This document shows positions 56,665-64,000 of a stretch of DNA of 64,000 bases, piece after piece. The stretch is taken from NCBI GenBank assembly GCA_020633495.1, contig JACKDR010000031.1, forward strand, positions 1 through 64,000. The letters run 5' to 3'. A program made the position numbers and the translations under genes. Position 1 is the first letter of the stretch. Every line of letters starts with the position of its first letter. This DNA is from Kofleriaceae bacterium (GTDB lineage Bacteria; Myxococcota_A; Polyangia; Haliangiales; Haliangiaceae). The notes beneath the pieces were generated by a model. It was not told where the DNA came from. It searched no databases and worked only from the letters and a program-made list of their open reading frames with translations.

Positions 56665-57192
56665 ATGACCGACGACGAGCGCGAGATCCTCCGCCTGGAC
56701 AACCAGATCTGCTTCCCGCTGTACGCGGCCGCGCGGCTGACCGTCCAGGCGTACCGGCCGCTGCTCGGCGAGCTCGGGCTGACCTACCCGCAGTACCTGG
56801 TGCTGATGGTCCTGTGGGAGCACGACGGCCTCAGCGTCGGCGACCTCGGCGCCCGCCTGCACCTCAACTCGGCGACCCTGACCCCGGTGCTCAAGCGCCT
56901 GCAGCGGCAGGGGCTGGTGCGCCGGCAGCGCCGCCCGTCCGACGATCGCACCGTCGAGAACTGGCTGACCGACGCCGGCCGCGCCCTGCAGGAGCGCGCC
57001 GTGTCGGTGCCGACCCGCCTGATCTGCAACGCCGCGCTCGAGATGGACGAGCTGATCGCGCTCAAGAACGCGCTGCAGCCGGTGCTCGACAAGCTGCTCG
57101 CGCACGTCCGCGTCGACGCCGGCGGCGAGCCGGTCGAGTCGATCGAGACCGGCGAGACCTCGCTCGACCAGACCGGCGACCGCGACCTGTAG
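56665..57192 (+). CDS. MarR-family regulator, OhrR-like
   Basis: 175-aa winged-helix regulator. The N-terminal LDNQICFPLYAAARL matches the OhrR signature LxxQLCFxLY, whose Cys is oxidised by organic peroxides. HTH region LSVGDLGARLHLNSATLTPVLKRL and the wing RRPSDDRTVENWLT are typical. C-terminal extension is about 35 residues longer than OhrR. Strong Shine-Dalgarno (AAGGGAGAGG) before ATG 56665. It follows the ThDP gene in the same direction and is the only regulator inside the cluster. Confidence 0.87.
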   Translation: MTDDEREILRLDNQICFPLYAAARLTVQAYRPLLGELGLTYPQYLVLMVLWEHDGLSVGDLGARLHLNSATLTPVLKRLQRQGLVRRQRRPSDDRTVENWLTDAGRALQERAVSVPTRLICNAALEMDELIALKNALQPVLDKLLAHVRVDAGGEPVESIETGETSLDQTGDRDL

Positions 57193-57209
57193 CGGGCGCG
57201 GGCCGTCGG

Positions 57210-58562
57210 CTACGCCGCGGCCGCCGCGATCCGGCGCAGCCGCAGCCGGCGCCCGGGGCCGGTCGTGATGCTGCGGGTCACCGGCCGGACCCGGCGCGTC
57301 GACGTCGCCGCGAAGCCGGCGCGCGCCAGCAGCGTGCCGAGGACGATCCGCATCTCGTAGCCTGCGAACGCCGCGCCCAGGCAGCGCCGGTGGCCGCCGC
57401 CGAACGGCGCGTACTCGAACGGGGTGTAGCGGCGATCGAGGAAGCGCGCCGGCGCGAACCGCGCGGGCTCGGGCCACACCTCGGGGCGCGCGTGCAGCAC
57501 CGAGACCGCGACCCCGACGACGGCGCCCGCGGGCACCGGCACGCCGCGCAGCTCGAACGGCGTGCGCAGGCGGCGCAGGACGATCGGCACCACCGGGTGC
57601 AGGCGCAGCGCCTCGCTGCAGGTCGCGCCCAGCAGCGGCGCCTTGGCCAGCGCCTCGGGGCGATCGTCGGCGGCGACCTCGGCACGCAGGGCGGCGGCGA
57701 GGGCGTCGTCGCGGTGGACGAAGTGCAGCGCCCACGCCAGCGCGGTCGCGGTGGTCTCGTGGCCGGCGACCAGCAGCGTGCGCAGCTCGTCGAGGACGGC
57801 GTCGTCGCGCATCGGCGCGCCGTCGTCGTAGCGCAGCCCCAGCAGCAGGCTGAGGATGTCCTCGCGGCCGGCGCCGGCGCCCGCGGTCTGGCGGCGCGCC
57901 GCGACCTCGTCGCGCAGCAGGACGTCGAACCGGGCCCGGGCCCGCTCGAACCGCGCCCACGGCGACAGCCCGGCGAGCCGGCGGCGCAGGCCGGGCACCA
58001 GCATCAGCGGCGCGGTGTAGGCGTCGAGCAGCGCGACCACCGCGGCGTGGACGGCGCGCCGGCGCTCGGCGTCCTCGACCCCGAAGATCGCGCGCACGAT
58101 CACCTGCAGCGTGATCGCCTGGGTCAGGCGCTGGACGTCGACGACGTCGCCGACCGCGACGCCGGCGAGCGCCTCGGCCGCGGCGTCCTGGATGATCGCG
58201 CCGTACGTGCGCATGCGGTCGCCGTGCAGCGCCGGCATCACCAGCTTGCGCTCGGCGCGGTGGCGGTCGCCGTCGAGCAGGATCATCGAGCCCGGGCCCA
58301 GCAGGGGCTCGACCGGGTTGCGCGGCACGGCCTCGAAGGTCGCGGGCGGCGCGGCGAACAGCTGCTCGGCGCCCTCGGGGTGACCGGTCAGCAGCACGGC
58401 GCCGAGGCCGGGCACCGCGATCCGGAACGGATCACCGTCGCGGCGGACCCGGGCTTGGAAGAAGCCCTCGGGATCGAACGCGGCGTGGGTCGCCTGCGCC
58501 AGCGCCGACCACGGGCGCAGCGGCGACCGCCGCGGCGCCGACGCGAGCGCGGGCGTGGTCAC
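57210..58562 (-). CDS. cytochrome P450
   Basis: 450 aa, soluble. The I-helix LLVAGHETTATAL, the ExxR motif EALRLHP, the PERF-like region FAPARFLDRRYTPFEY and the heme Cys loop FGGGHRRCLG (about residue 393) are all present. It is transcribed toward the MarR gene, so it is convergent with it. Likely tailoring oxidase of the neighbouring cluster. GTG 58562 overlaps the methyltransferase stop by 4 bases (GTGA), which decides the start. It needs redox partners not seen here. Confidence 0.93.
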   Translation of the reverse strand: MTTPALASAPRRSPLRPWSALAQATHAAFDPEGFFQARVRRDGDPFRIAVPGLGAVLLTGHPEGAEQLFAAPPATFEAVPRNPVEPLLGPGSMILLDGDRHRAERKLVMPALHGDRMRTYGAIIQDAAAEALAGVAVGDVVDVQRLTQAITLQVIVRAIFGVEDAERRRAVHAAVVALLDAYTAPLMLVPGLRRRLAGLSPWARFERARARFDVLLRDEVAARRQTAGAGAGREDILSLLLGLRYDDGAPMRDDAVLDELRTLLVAGHETTATALAWALHFVHRDDALAAALRAEVAADDRPEALAKAPLLGATCSEALRLHPVVPIVLRRLRTPFELRGVPVPAGAVVGVAVSVLHARPEVWPEPARFAPARFLDRRYTPFEYAPFGGGHRRCLGAAFAGYEMRIVLGTLLARAGFAATSTRRVRPVTRSITTGPGRRLRLRRIAAAAA

Positions 58563-59362
58563 GCGGCGGCGCCCGTCGGGATGCCCGTGAAGAACACGCC
58601 GCGGCCGCCCAGCGGGTACGGCACCTCGCGGTAGCTCCACGCGTAGCCGGCGCCGAACGGCGCGACCAGCGCGCGCAGCTCGGCCTCGCTGTGGACCCGC
58701 AGGACGCTGACGCAGGCGTCCCACATCGCGACCGCGGGGATCACCGGGACGACGTAGGTCAGCAGGGCCTTGGCGGCGCGCTGGCGCCGGGCCAGCAGCG
58801 GGTTGGCCAGCAGCGCCGGCAGCATCGTCGGGCTGGTCGGCGCCAGCCGGGCCAGGTTGCGCGGGAAGCCCTCGTAGACGAAGACCGCGCGCCGGGCGGC
58901 GACCGCGTCGCCGAGGATCTGCGCGACCACCTCGGGCCGGAAGTGGTGCAGCGAGTTGATGATGACGCGGGCGTCGTGGGCGATCGTCGCCGGCACCGCG
59001 GTCGCCGACACCGGCTCGTCCTCGGTGGTGATCACGCCGGGGTGGGCGGCGCGCGCCGCCGCGAACGCGGCGTGGTGCGGGAACAGGTCCGACAGCACGA
59101 ACTCGGGGACCGGCTCGCCGTGGCGGGCCAGCCACTCGACCAGCAGCCGGACCGGCTCGCCGGTGCCGCTGCACAGATCGAGGATGCGGCGGACGCCGGC
59201 GTCGCGACAGAAGCGGGCCAGCTCGGGGCCGACGATGTCGCCCATGCGGCCCCAGCGCAGGCCGGTGCCGAGGGTCTCGGTGACCGAGTCGCGGATGAAC
59301 GCCGGGCACTCCGGGCGCTCGTTGAACTCGAACAGGTGCAGGCGTCTCACGGCGCGCGTCAT
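58559..59362 (-). CDS. SAM-dependent methyltransferase
   Basis: 267 aa. Class I fold with motif I ILDLCSGTGEPVRLL near residue 60 and FVLSDLFPHH for the acidic cofactor-binding loop; INSLHHFRPEVVAQIL is a post-I block of small-molecule methyltransferases. Target unknown; co-translated with the P450, so a tailoring role in the same product is likely. ATG 59362 is chosen; TTG 59392 would add ten residues and has no Shine-Dalgarno either. Confidence 0.82.
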   Translation of the reverse strand: MTRAVRRLHLFEFNERPECPAFIRDSVTETLGTGLRWGRMGDIVGPELARFCRDAGVRRILDLCSGTGEPVRLLVEWLARHGEPVPEFVLSDLFPHHAAFAAARAAHPGVITTEDEPVSATAVPATIAHDARVIINSLHHFRPEVVAQILGDAVAARRAVFVYEGFPRNLARLAPTSPTMLPALLANPLLARRQRAAKALLTYVVPVIPAVAMWDACVSVLRVHSEAELRALVAPFGAGYAWSYREVPYPLGGRGVFFTGIPTGAAA

Positions 59363-59424
59363 ACCGGTTCGCGCGGCGCAGACCAACGACAATCGTGGCC
59401 GAACGCAGCTCAGGAGTTCTGCGG

Positions 59425-59430
59425 TACCAT
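59425..59430 (+). promoter_or_regulatory. -10-like hexamer TACCAT
   Basis: TACCAT 12 bases before GTG 59443; supports that start over GTG 59395, which lies upstream of the hexamer. Confidence 0.4.
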
Positions 59431-59442
59431 CGACGGGCCGCC

Positions 59443-60780
59443 GTGTCCTCCCGATCCCGTGACCGGACCAGCACCGCCGTCAGCCTCGGCGCCGGCGAGC
59501 CCGCGCCGCGAGGCCGCTACCTGCTGGTGGTCGGCGACAACCGGCTGATCACGACGCCGCTGCCGGGTCACGGCGCGCTGATCCTCGGCCGCGACGCCGA
59601 CTGCGACGTGGCGCTGCCGCACGAGAAGATCTCGCGGCGGCACGCCCGGCTGGTGGTCGACGACGGCGTCACGATCGAGGATCTCGGCTCGACCAACGGC
59701 ATCCGGGTCGGCGGCGCCCGCCTCGAGCGCGGCGTGCCGGCGCCGATGCCGCTGGGCGAGAGCGTGCGCCTGGGCCCGTTCACCGCGATCGTGCTGGCCA
59801 GCCCCGCCGGCACCGTCGTCAGCAACGACGGCCTGCCGCGCGCCGCGCTGGTGGTGCGCGACCCGACGCTCGACGGCGCCGGCGAGCTGCTCGAGCGGGT
59901 CGCCCGCAACAGCGTCCACGTCCTGATCCAGGGCGAGACCGGCACCGGCAAGGAGGTGCTGGCGCGCACGCTGCACCAGCTGTCGGGGCGCCCCGGCGAG
60001 CTGGTCGCGATCAACTGCGCCGCGCTCACCGGCGACCTGCTGGAGAGCGAGCTGTTCGGCCACGAGCGCGGCGCGTTCACCGGCGCGACCCGGACCAAGC
60101 CCGGGCTGCTCGAGATCGCGGGCCGCGGCACCGCGCTGCTCGACGAGATCGGCGACCTGCCGCTCGAGCTGCAGGGCAAGCTGCTGCGCGCGCTCGAGTC
60201 GCGCCAGGTCTACCGCGTCGGCGGGGTCCAGCCCATCGACCTGCACCTGCGCGTCCTCGCCGCCACCCACAAGCGCCTCCCCGAGGCGGTCGCCGACGGC
60301 CGCTTCCGCCAGGACCTGTTCTTCCGCCTCAACGGCATCACCCTCGAGCTGCCGCCGCTGCGCGAGCGGCGCGGCCAGATCGTGCCGCTGGTGACCCGCT
60401 TCCTCGACGAGGCCGCGCGCGCCGCCGGCCTGGTGGCCGAGGGCCGGTTCGGCGGCGCCGACCTGGCGCTGCTGGCCGGCGCGGTGCCGAGCCTGGCCCG
60501 GCCGCCGCTGTTCGGGTTCGTGCCGCGGCTCGGGCCCGATCGCCCGGGCAGGCGGCGCGAGCTGCTCGGCGACGATCTGGCGTGGGTCGCGGGGCTGACG
60601 CCGCCGCCCGTGACCGCCGCGGAGCCGGAGCGCCGGCTGCACGCGCTGTGGCGGCAGATCCTCGCCGGCGAGCGCGCCGCGGACGACGCCGAGGTGCGCG
60701 CGCTCGGCCCCGCCGCCGAGGCCGCGACCGCGGCGATGCTGGCGACGATCCGGCCGTCCGGGGGCGACGCGCCCCCCTGA
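59443..60780 (+). CDS. FHA-domain sigma-54 activator-like AAA+ ATPase without HTH
   Basis: 445 aa from GTG 59443. N-terminal FHA phosphothreonine-binding domain (LILGRDADCDVALPHEKISRRH, read in two pieces, and IEDLGSTNGIRVGG). The AAA+ domain has Walker A GETGTGKEV, ELFGHERGAFTGA (sigma-54 contact loop) and Walker B LLDEIGDLP. Beyond about residue 350 the usual sensor II region (WPGNVRELRN) is replaced by a Pro/Arg-rich stretch (PDRPGRRRELLGD) and there is no Fis-type HTH, so DNA binding and perhaps ATP coupling are lost or altered. FHA activators answer to Ser/Thr kinases in myxobacteria. Confidence 0.85.
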   Translation: MSSRSRDRTSTAVSLGAGEPAPRGRYLLVVGDNRLITTPLPGHGALILGRDADCDVALPHEKISRRHARLVVDDGVTIEDLGSTNGIRVGGARLERGVPAPMPLGESVRLGPFTAIVLASPAGTVVSNDGLPRAALVVRDPTLDGAGELLERVARNSVHVLIQGETGTGKEVLARTLHQLSGRPGELVAINCAALTGDLLESELFGHERGAFTGATRTKPGLLEIAGRGTALLDEIGDLPLELQGKLLRALESRQVYRVGGVQPIDLHLRVLAATHKRLPEAVADGRFRQDLFFRLNGITLELPPLRERRGQIVPLVTRFLDEAARAAGLVAEGRFGGADLALLAGAVPSLARPPLFGFVPRLGPDRPGRRRELLGDDLAWVAGLTPPPVTAAEPERRLHALWRQILAGERAADDAEVRALGPAAEAATAAMLATIRPSGGDAPP

Positions 60781-60805
60781 GGTGGCGCGCGGAGGCCTCC
60801 TTCGG

Positions 60806-60811
60806 TACCCT
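60806..60811 (+). promoter_or_regulatory. -10-like hexamer TACCCT
   Basis: TACCCT, 8 bases, ATG 60820; preceded by the palindrome GGAGGCCTCC (60791-60800). Confidence 0.45.
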
Positions 60812-60819
60812 CCGCGCGT

Positions 60820-62076
60820 ATGAGCACCTCGCCGGACGGAGTCGTCTCGAAGCGCCGCGGGCGCCGGTTGATCGGCCTGCTGGCCGCCCTCACGTCGTTC
60901 TCGCTGGTGGTCGCCGGCGCCAGCGCCGTGACCGGCTGCGGCCCCGCGGGCAAGAAGACCCACAAGAAGAAGGTCATCAAGCCCCAGGGCCCGACCGCCG
61001 AGCAGCTGGTCCAGCAGGCCCGCGATCTCGACGCCAGCGGCGACGCCGCCGGCGCCGAGGCCAAGTACCAGGCCGCCTACCAGGCCAAGAACGACTTCGC
61101 GATCCTCGAGGAGTACGTCGAGTTCCTGATCAACCACGCCCGGCCCGCCGACGCGGTCACCCAGGCCAAGGCCTACTACGACGCCGCCGCCACCGATCCG
61201 CGCGGCAGCCACCTCTACGCCCACGCGCTGATCGCCGCCGGTGACTTCCCGGACGCGCTCGCGGTGGTCGACGAGCTGATCGCGCTCAACGAGAACGACG
61301 CCGCCGCCCACGAGAAGCGCGGCCTGGCCCTGGCGCTGTCGGGGCAGCTCGAGCCCGGCATCGAGGAGCTGCGCAAGGCGGTCGCGCTCGACGGCCAGAA
61401 CGCCGGCTTCCTGGTCGAGCTGGGCTCGGCGCTCAGCAACGCCGGCAAGGTCGACGAGGCGGCGCTGCAGCTGCGCGCCGCGATCACCCTGGATCCCGAG
61501 AACGGCCGCGCCCACCTGCTGCTGGGCCTGGCCCTGCGCGATCAGGCCGAGCTCGAGGAGGCGATCGTCTACCTGACCAAGGCCACCAAGCTGATGCCCA
61601 ACGACGGCCGGCCGTGGTTCGAGCTGGGCATCGTCCAGAACCGCCGCGGCGACGACCTCGGCGCCGAGGCCAGCCTGGCCGAGGCGGTGGCGCGGGCGCC
61701 GAGCAACAGCCTGTACTGGTACGCGTACGGCGAGATGCTGCGGCTCAACAAGAAGTACGACGACGCGATCAACGCCTACGCCAAGGCGATGGATCTCGAT
61801 CCGCCGCACCCCAAGGCCGCCGCCAAGCGCGGCCTGGCCCTCGCCGAGGCCGACCGGCTCGGCGAGGCCGAGGTCTTCCTGACCGAGGCGGTGCGCGCCG
61901 ATCCGAAGAACCCGTTCATCCACTTCAACCTGGCCGTGGTCTACAAGAACCAGAAGAAGACCAAGCTGGCGATCGAGGAGTTCGAGCGCTTCCTCGAGCT
62001 GGCCGATCCCAGCGACGGCGATCGCGGCACCGCCGAGACCTGCGTCAAGAACCTCAAGAAGCGCAAGTCCTGCTGA
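60820..62076 (+). CDS. TPR-repeat lipoprotein
   Basis: 418 aa. Signal LIGLLAALTSFSLVVAGASA with lipobox-like VTGC, a Lys-rich spacer (KKTHKKKVIKP), then about ten tetratricopeptide repeats (for example AHEKRGLALALSGQLEPGI and AAKRGLALAEADRLGEAEV), ending VKNLKKRKSC. A periplasm-facing protein-protein interaction scaffold, perhaps a secretion or envelope assembly lipoprotein; partners unknown. No Shine-Dalgarno: TACCCT sits 8 bases before ATG 60820, so the mRNA is nearly leaderless. Confidence 0.88.
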   Translation: MSTSPDGVVSKRRGRRLIGLLAALTSFSLVVAGASAVTGCGPAGKKTHKKKVIKPQGPTAEQLVQQARDLDASGDAAGAEAKYQAAYQAKNDFAILEEYVEFLINHARPADAVTQAKAYYDAAATDPRGSHLYAHALIAAGDFPDALAVVDELIALNENDAAAHEKRGLALALSGQLEPGIEELRKAVALDGQNAGFLVELGSALSNAGKVDEAALQLRAAITLDPENGRAHLLLGLALRDQAELEEAIVYLTKATKLMPNDGRPWFELGIVQNRRGDDLGAEASLAEAVARAPSNSLYWYAYGEMLRLNKKYDDAINAYAKAMDLDPPHPKAAAKRGLALAEADRLGEAEVFLTEAVRADPKNPFIHFNLAVVYKNQKKTKLAIEEFERFLELADPSDGDRGTAETCVKNLKKRKSC

Positions 62077-62619
62077 GCGGGCTCGGCGGCCCCGGCGCGC
62101 GTTGCCGCGGGCGCATCGATCCTCGCCCCCTGGACTCCGCCCTCGCGGCTGCGCCGCTCGGGCTGCGCTCCTAACGAACAGCTGGGCCATGCCGCTGATC
62201 TTGCGTGGCGCAGCGATCGGCTGACCGCGGAGCTGGGCCTGACAGCACTCACCCCGAAGCGGAGGGGGAGGTGCGCAGCACCGACCCCGGAGTCGAGGTG
62301 AGCGAACCATGTCGACCAGGCGACCTGACCCGGTTCGTCTTGCGGCAAATCTCCGACGGCCGTCGGTCGAGCGCTCGGGGTGCGCGGTGTGAGGCAGCCG
62401 GCGCCGCTCGGGCGGCGCTCGGGGTGAGCGGATGCGGGGAGCGCCCTGCGGGCTCGCTGACGACGAGCGTGTCGGGGGCGGAGGGACGAGGGCCGACCAG
62501 AAGCGCCGGTCGAGCGTGCGAGGCAGCCGGCTCGCTCACCCCGAGCTTGTCGAGGGGGCGGGCGCCGGGCCGCCCAGCGCGCGGGCCGGGACGCCCCGGG
62601 CGGCGCCCCGCCGCGCGCC
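62077..62619. repeat. 543-base repeat-rich noncoding spacer
   Basis: No coding pattern. It contains mosaics of short repeats: CGGTCGAGCG at 62364-62373 and 62507-62516; GAGGCAGCCGGC at 62391-62402 and 62520-62531; and a perfect 14-base inverted pair GCTCGGGGTGAGCG (62417-62430) and CGCTCACCCCGAGC (62533-62546). Related but weaker copies of the CTCACCCCGA unit occur near 62247 and 62290. The pattern is that of REP/BIME-like intergenic elements between two convergent genes. Confidence 0.7.
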
Positions 62620-63342
62620 TCAGCTCACGACGCCGTAGACGTTGCGCGCCTGGCGCTGCAGCTCGATGTTGTCGCGGATCTGCTCGAACAGCTGGCGCGA
62701 CGCCGGCAGGCCGACGATCTCGAGGTGCGGCGTGGTGACGTCGGCGGTGTAGATCTCGATGTGGGCGATGCCCAGGATCCGGTCGATCAGGTTCTGCTTG
62801 TAGCGGACGTCGCGACAGCGCCACAGCTCGAGCACGTCGATCTTCTTCGACAGGATGCCGCGCTCGGTCTCGATGTTGCTGGTCGTGACCCGGAACCGCA
62901 TCGACTTCCGGTAGAAGTACAGCCCCGCGAAGAAGATCGCCGCCAGCGACAGCGGGCTGAGCAGCATGATGACCTTGGTGCCGGTCTTGACGTCGAGGCC
63001 GTTGCCGATCTTCCACATCAGCGCCGGCAGCACGGTGGCGCCGAGGACGCCGAGGATGTAGTAGCCGAGGTACGCGCGCCACGACGGCGTACCGTCGTAG
63101 AGCACCTTGCGCGGCTTGGGCGCGTGCGGATCCGCGGCGTGCGGATCGGCGGTCGCCGACGCCGCCTTGTCGAACGGCGCCACGCCGGGGCGCGGCCCGG
63201 GTGCGGGCGCCGCCGCCGGGGTCGCCTCGGGCGCGGGGGCGCCGCCGCCGGCCGCGGGGGCCTGGCTCATGAACGATCCACAGAAGCGGCACTTGATGGC
63301 CTCGTCCTGGATCTCCTCGGCACAGAAGGGGCACTTCTTCAT
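62620..63342 (-). CDS. zinc-ribbon and bacterial PH-domain membrane protein
   Basis: 240 aa. An N-terminal zinc ribbon (KKCPFCAEEIQDEAIKCRFCG), a Pro/Ala-rich linker (about residues 27-75), two membrane helices (YYILGVLGATVLPALMW and IMLLSPLSLAAIFFAGLYFY) and a C-terminal bPH2/YdbT-type domain (FRVTTSNIETERGILSKKID, LELWRCRDVRYKQ). Cytoplasmic-facing membrane protein; function unknown. GAGGAG lies 7 bases before ATG 63342, with TACCAT further upstream. Confidence 0.85.
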   Translation of the reverse strand: MKKCPFCAEEIQDEAIKCRFCGSFMSQAPAAGGGAPAPEATPAAAPAPGPRPGVAPFDKAASATADPHAADPHAPKPRKVLYDGTPSWRAYLGYYILGVLGATVLPALMWKIGNGLDVKTGTKVIMLLSPLSLAAIFFAGLYFYRKSMRFRVTTSNIETERGILSKKIDVLELWRCRDVRYKQNLIDRILGIAHIEIYTADVTTPHLEIVGLPASRQLFEQIRDNIELQRQARNVYGVVS

Positions 63343-63368
63343 GGTCCGCTCCTCGGCGCATGGTACCG

Positions 63369-63406
63369 AAAAACCGAACGCCCCGCCGGAACCCGGGGGG
63401 CGTTCG
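63369..63406 (-). terminator. intrinsic terminator of the partial barrel gene
   Basis: Minus strand: CGAACGCCCC-N12-GGGGCGTTCG (63406-63375), a perfect 10-bp stem, then GG and TTTTT (63373-63369). The loop can pair further. This is the only hairpin with a T-tract found in the window. Confidence 0.85.
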
Positions 63407-63441
63407 AGGCGACAGCCCGGCGACGCCGGCCGCCGCGAGCG

Positions 63442-64000
63442 CTACATTCGGTAGCCGACGCCCAGCAGGAAGTCGATCCGGGTCAGCGAATCGGCGTCGA
63501 GCCCGTCCTTGGCGGGGCTGAACGCGAACGCGAACGGCGTCAGGGTCGCGACCAGGTTGTCGGTGACGGCGTAGTCCGCGGCCACCGCGACCCGCAGGTT
63601 GAGCATCGACAGCGCGCCGCTGGTCGGCGCGCCGCCGACCGTGAACGGGTTGCCGGCGGCGAGGCCACTGAACGACATGATGCCGACGCCGAGATCGCCG
63701 CGCAGGCCGATCTTGTTGTTGATCGGGTAGGTCACGCCGACGTCGGCCAGCGCCTGGACCAGGCTCGCCGACTCGGACATGTCCGCCGACGAGCGGTACG
63801 GCACCGGCGCGTAGCCGAGGCCGACGCCGACGTCGAGCTCGACCGGGCCGGCCGCGATCGGGTAGCCCGCGGTCAGCGTGAACGACGGCTGCACCGGCAC
63901 GTCGAGGCCGCCCGCGCCGATCATCGTGGCGCCGACGCCGATCCGGGCCGACACCAGCGTCGGCGCCGCCGGCGAGGTGCCCGCGCCGATCGAGACGTCG
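63442..64000 (-). CDS. outer-membrane beta-barrel protein, 5' partial
   Basis: At least 186 residues, open to the window edge, so the signal peptide and N terminus are missing; GTG 63954 is internal, not a start. Repeated amphipathic strands (SFTLTAGYPIAAGPVELDVG, VAADYAVTDNLVATLTPFAF) end in FLLGVGYRM, where an aromatic-X-hydrophobic end is typical of outer-membrane barrels. Function unknown. Followed 35 bases later by a canonical intrinsic terminator. Confidence 0.68.
   Translation of the reverse strand, partial: DVSIGAGTSPAAPTLVSARIGVGATMIGAGGLDVPVQPSFTLTAGYPIAAGPVELDVGVGLGYAPVPYRSSADMSESASLVQALADVGVTYPINNKIGLRGDLGVGIMSFSGLAAGNPFTVGGAPTSGALSMLNLRVAVAADYAVTDNLVATLTPFAFAFSPAKDGLDADSLTRIDFLLGVGYRM

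Noticed and set aside
59410..62310. 966-codon minus-strand frame
   Set aside because: Antisense of the FHA ATPase and TPR genes; Gln/Val/Gly-rich shadow without motifs.

Overview
The window is very GC-rich, with almost every third codon position G or C. Taken together, its genes point to a myxobacterium (Myxococcota/Polyangia, perhaps near Haliangium/Kofleria). It has paired PilT-like ATPases, a secreted beta-helix protein with a MYXO-CTERM-like tail, many alkaline-cysteine lipoproteins, an ECF42-type sigma factor with its DGPF partner, a SNF2/SWIM helicase and a fused Gld-type ABC exporter. The placement is inference; there is no rRNA or tRNA gene in the window.

Layout. 1-2.4 kb: two PilT-family ATPases. 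2.5-6 kb: redox and nitrosative-stress genes (two F420-type NADP oxidoreductases, a DJ-1/PfpI protein, a Ric/YtfE Fe-S repair protein, a hemerythrin). 6-9.3 kb: SNF2 helicase. 9.4-19.6 kb: secreted and housekeeping genes, including a GH18 chitinase with poly-Gly linkers, a MEST-like hydrolase, an FMN reductase, a GST, a Rieske/FAD oxidoreductase, a D-threonine-aldolase-like enzyme and Gly-rich lipoproteins. 19.7-27.8 kb: HtpG, a radical SAM protein and a three-gene Gld-like ABC operon (ATPase, fused permease/GldG, DUF4340). 27.8-32.8 kb: arsenic operon arsR-arsD-arsA-acr3-MFS on the minus strand. 32.8-36.1 kb: overlapping exported trio (DUF2252 lipoprotein, barrel, lamin-tail lipoprotein). 36.4-42.8 kb: ECF42 pair, WYL regulator with divergent GFA protein, DUF222/HNH nuclease. 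43-45.7 kb: M1 aminopeptidase lipoprotein. 45.8-48.3 kb: 2OG-Fe(II) oxygenase, radical SAM/SPASM enzyme with a sigma-54-type promoter, Cys-rich small lipoprotein. 48.4-53 kb: zinc-ribbon protein, signal-peptidase-like pseudoenzyme, an unlisted YrdB-like gene, a MYXO-CTERM protein. 53.1-59.4 kb: the most cluster-like region (SRPBCC protein, KAS III with altered triad, ThDP enzyme, OhrR-like MarR, P450, methyltransferase). 59.4-64 kb: FHA/sigma-54 activator-like ATPase without a DNA-binding tail, TPR lipoprotein, repeat-rich spacer, PH-domain membrane protein, partial barrel protein.

The strongest candidates for something undescribed are the KAS III/ThDP/P450/methyltransferase cluster (53.1-59.4 kb), the oxygenase/SPASM/Cys-rich lipoprotein group (45.8-48.3 kb), and a recurrent promoter arrangement in which a TANNNT-like hexamer sits exactly 6 bases before the start codon of ten genes, implying leaderless mRNAs. 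All functions are from reading motifs by eye; no database search was run.
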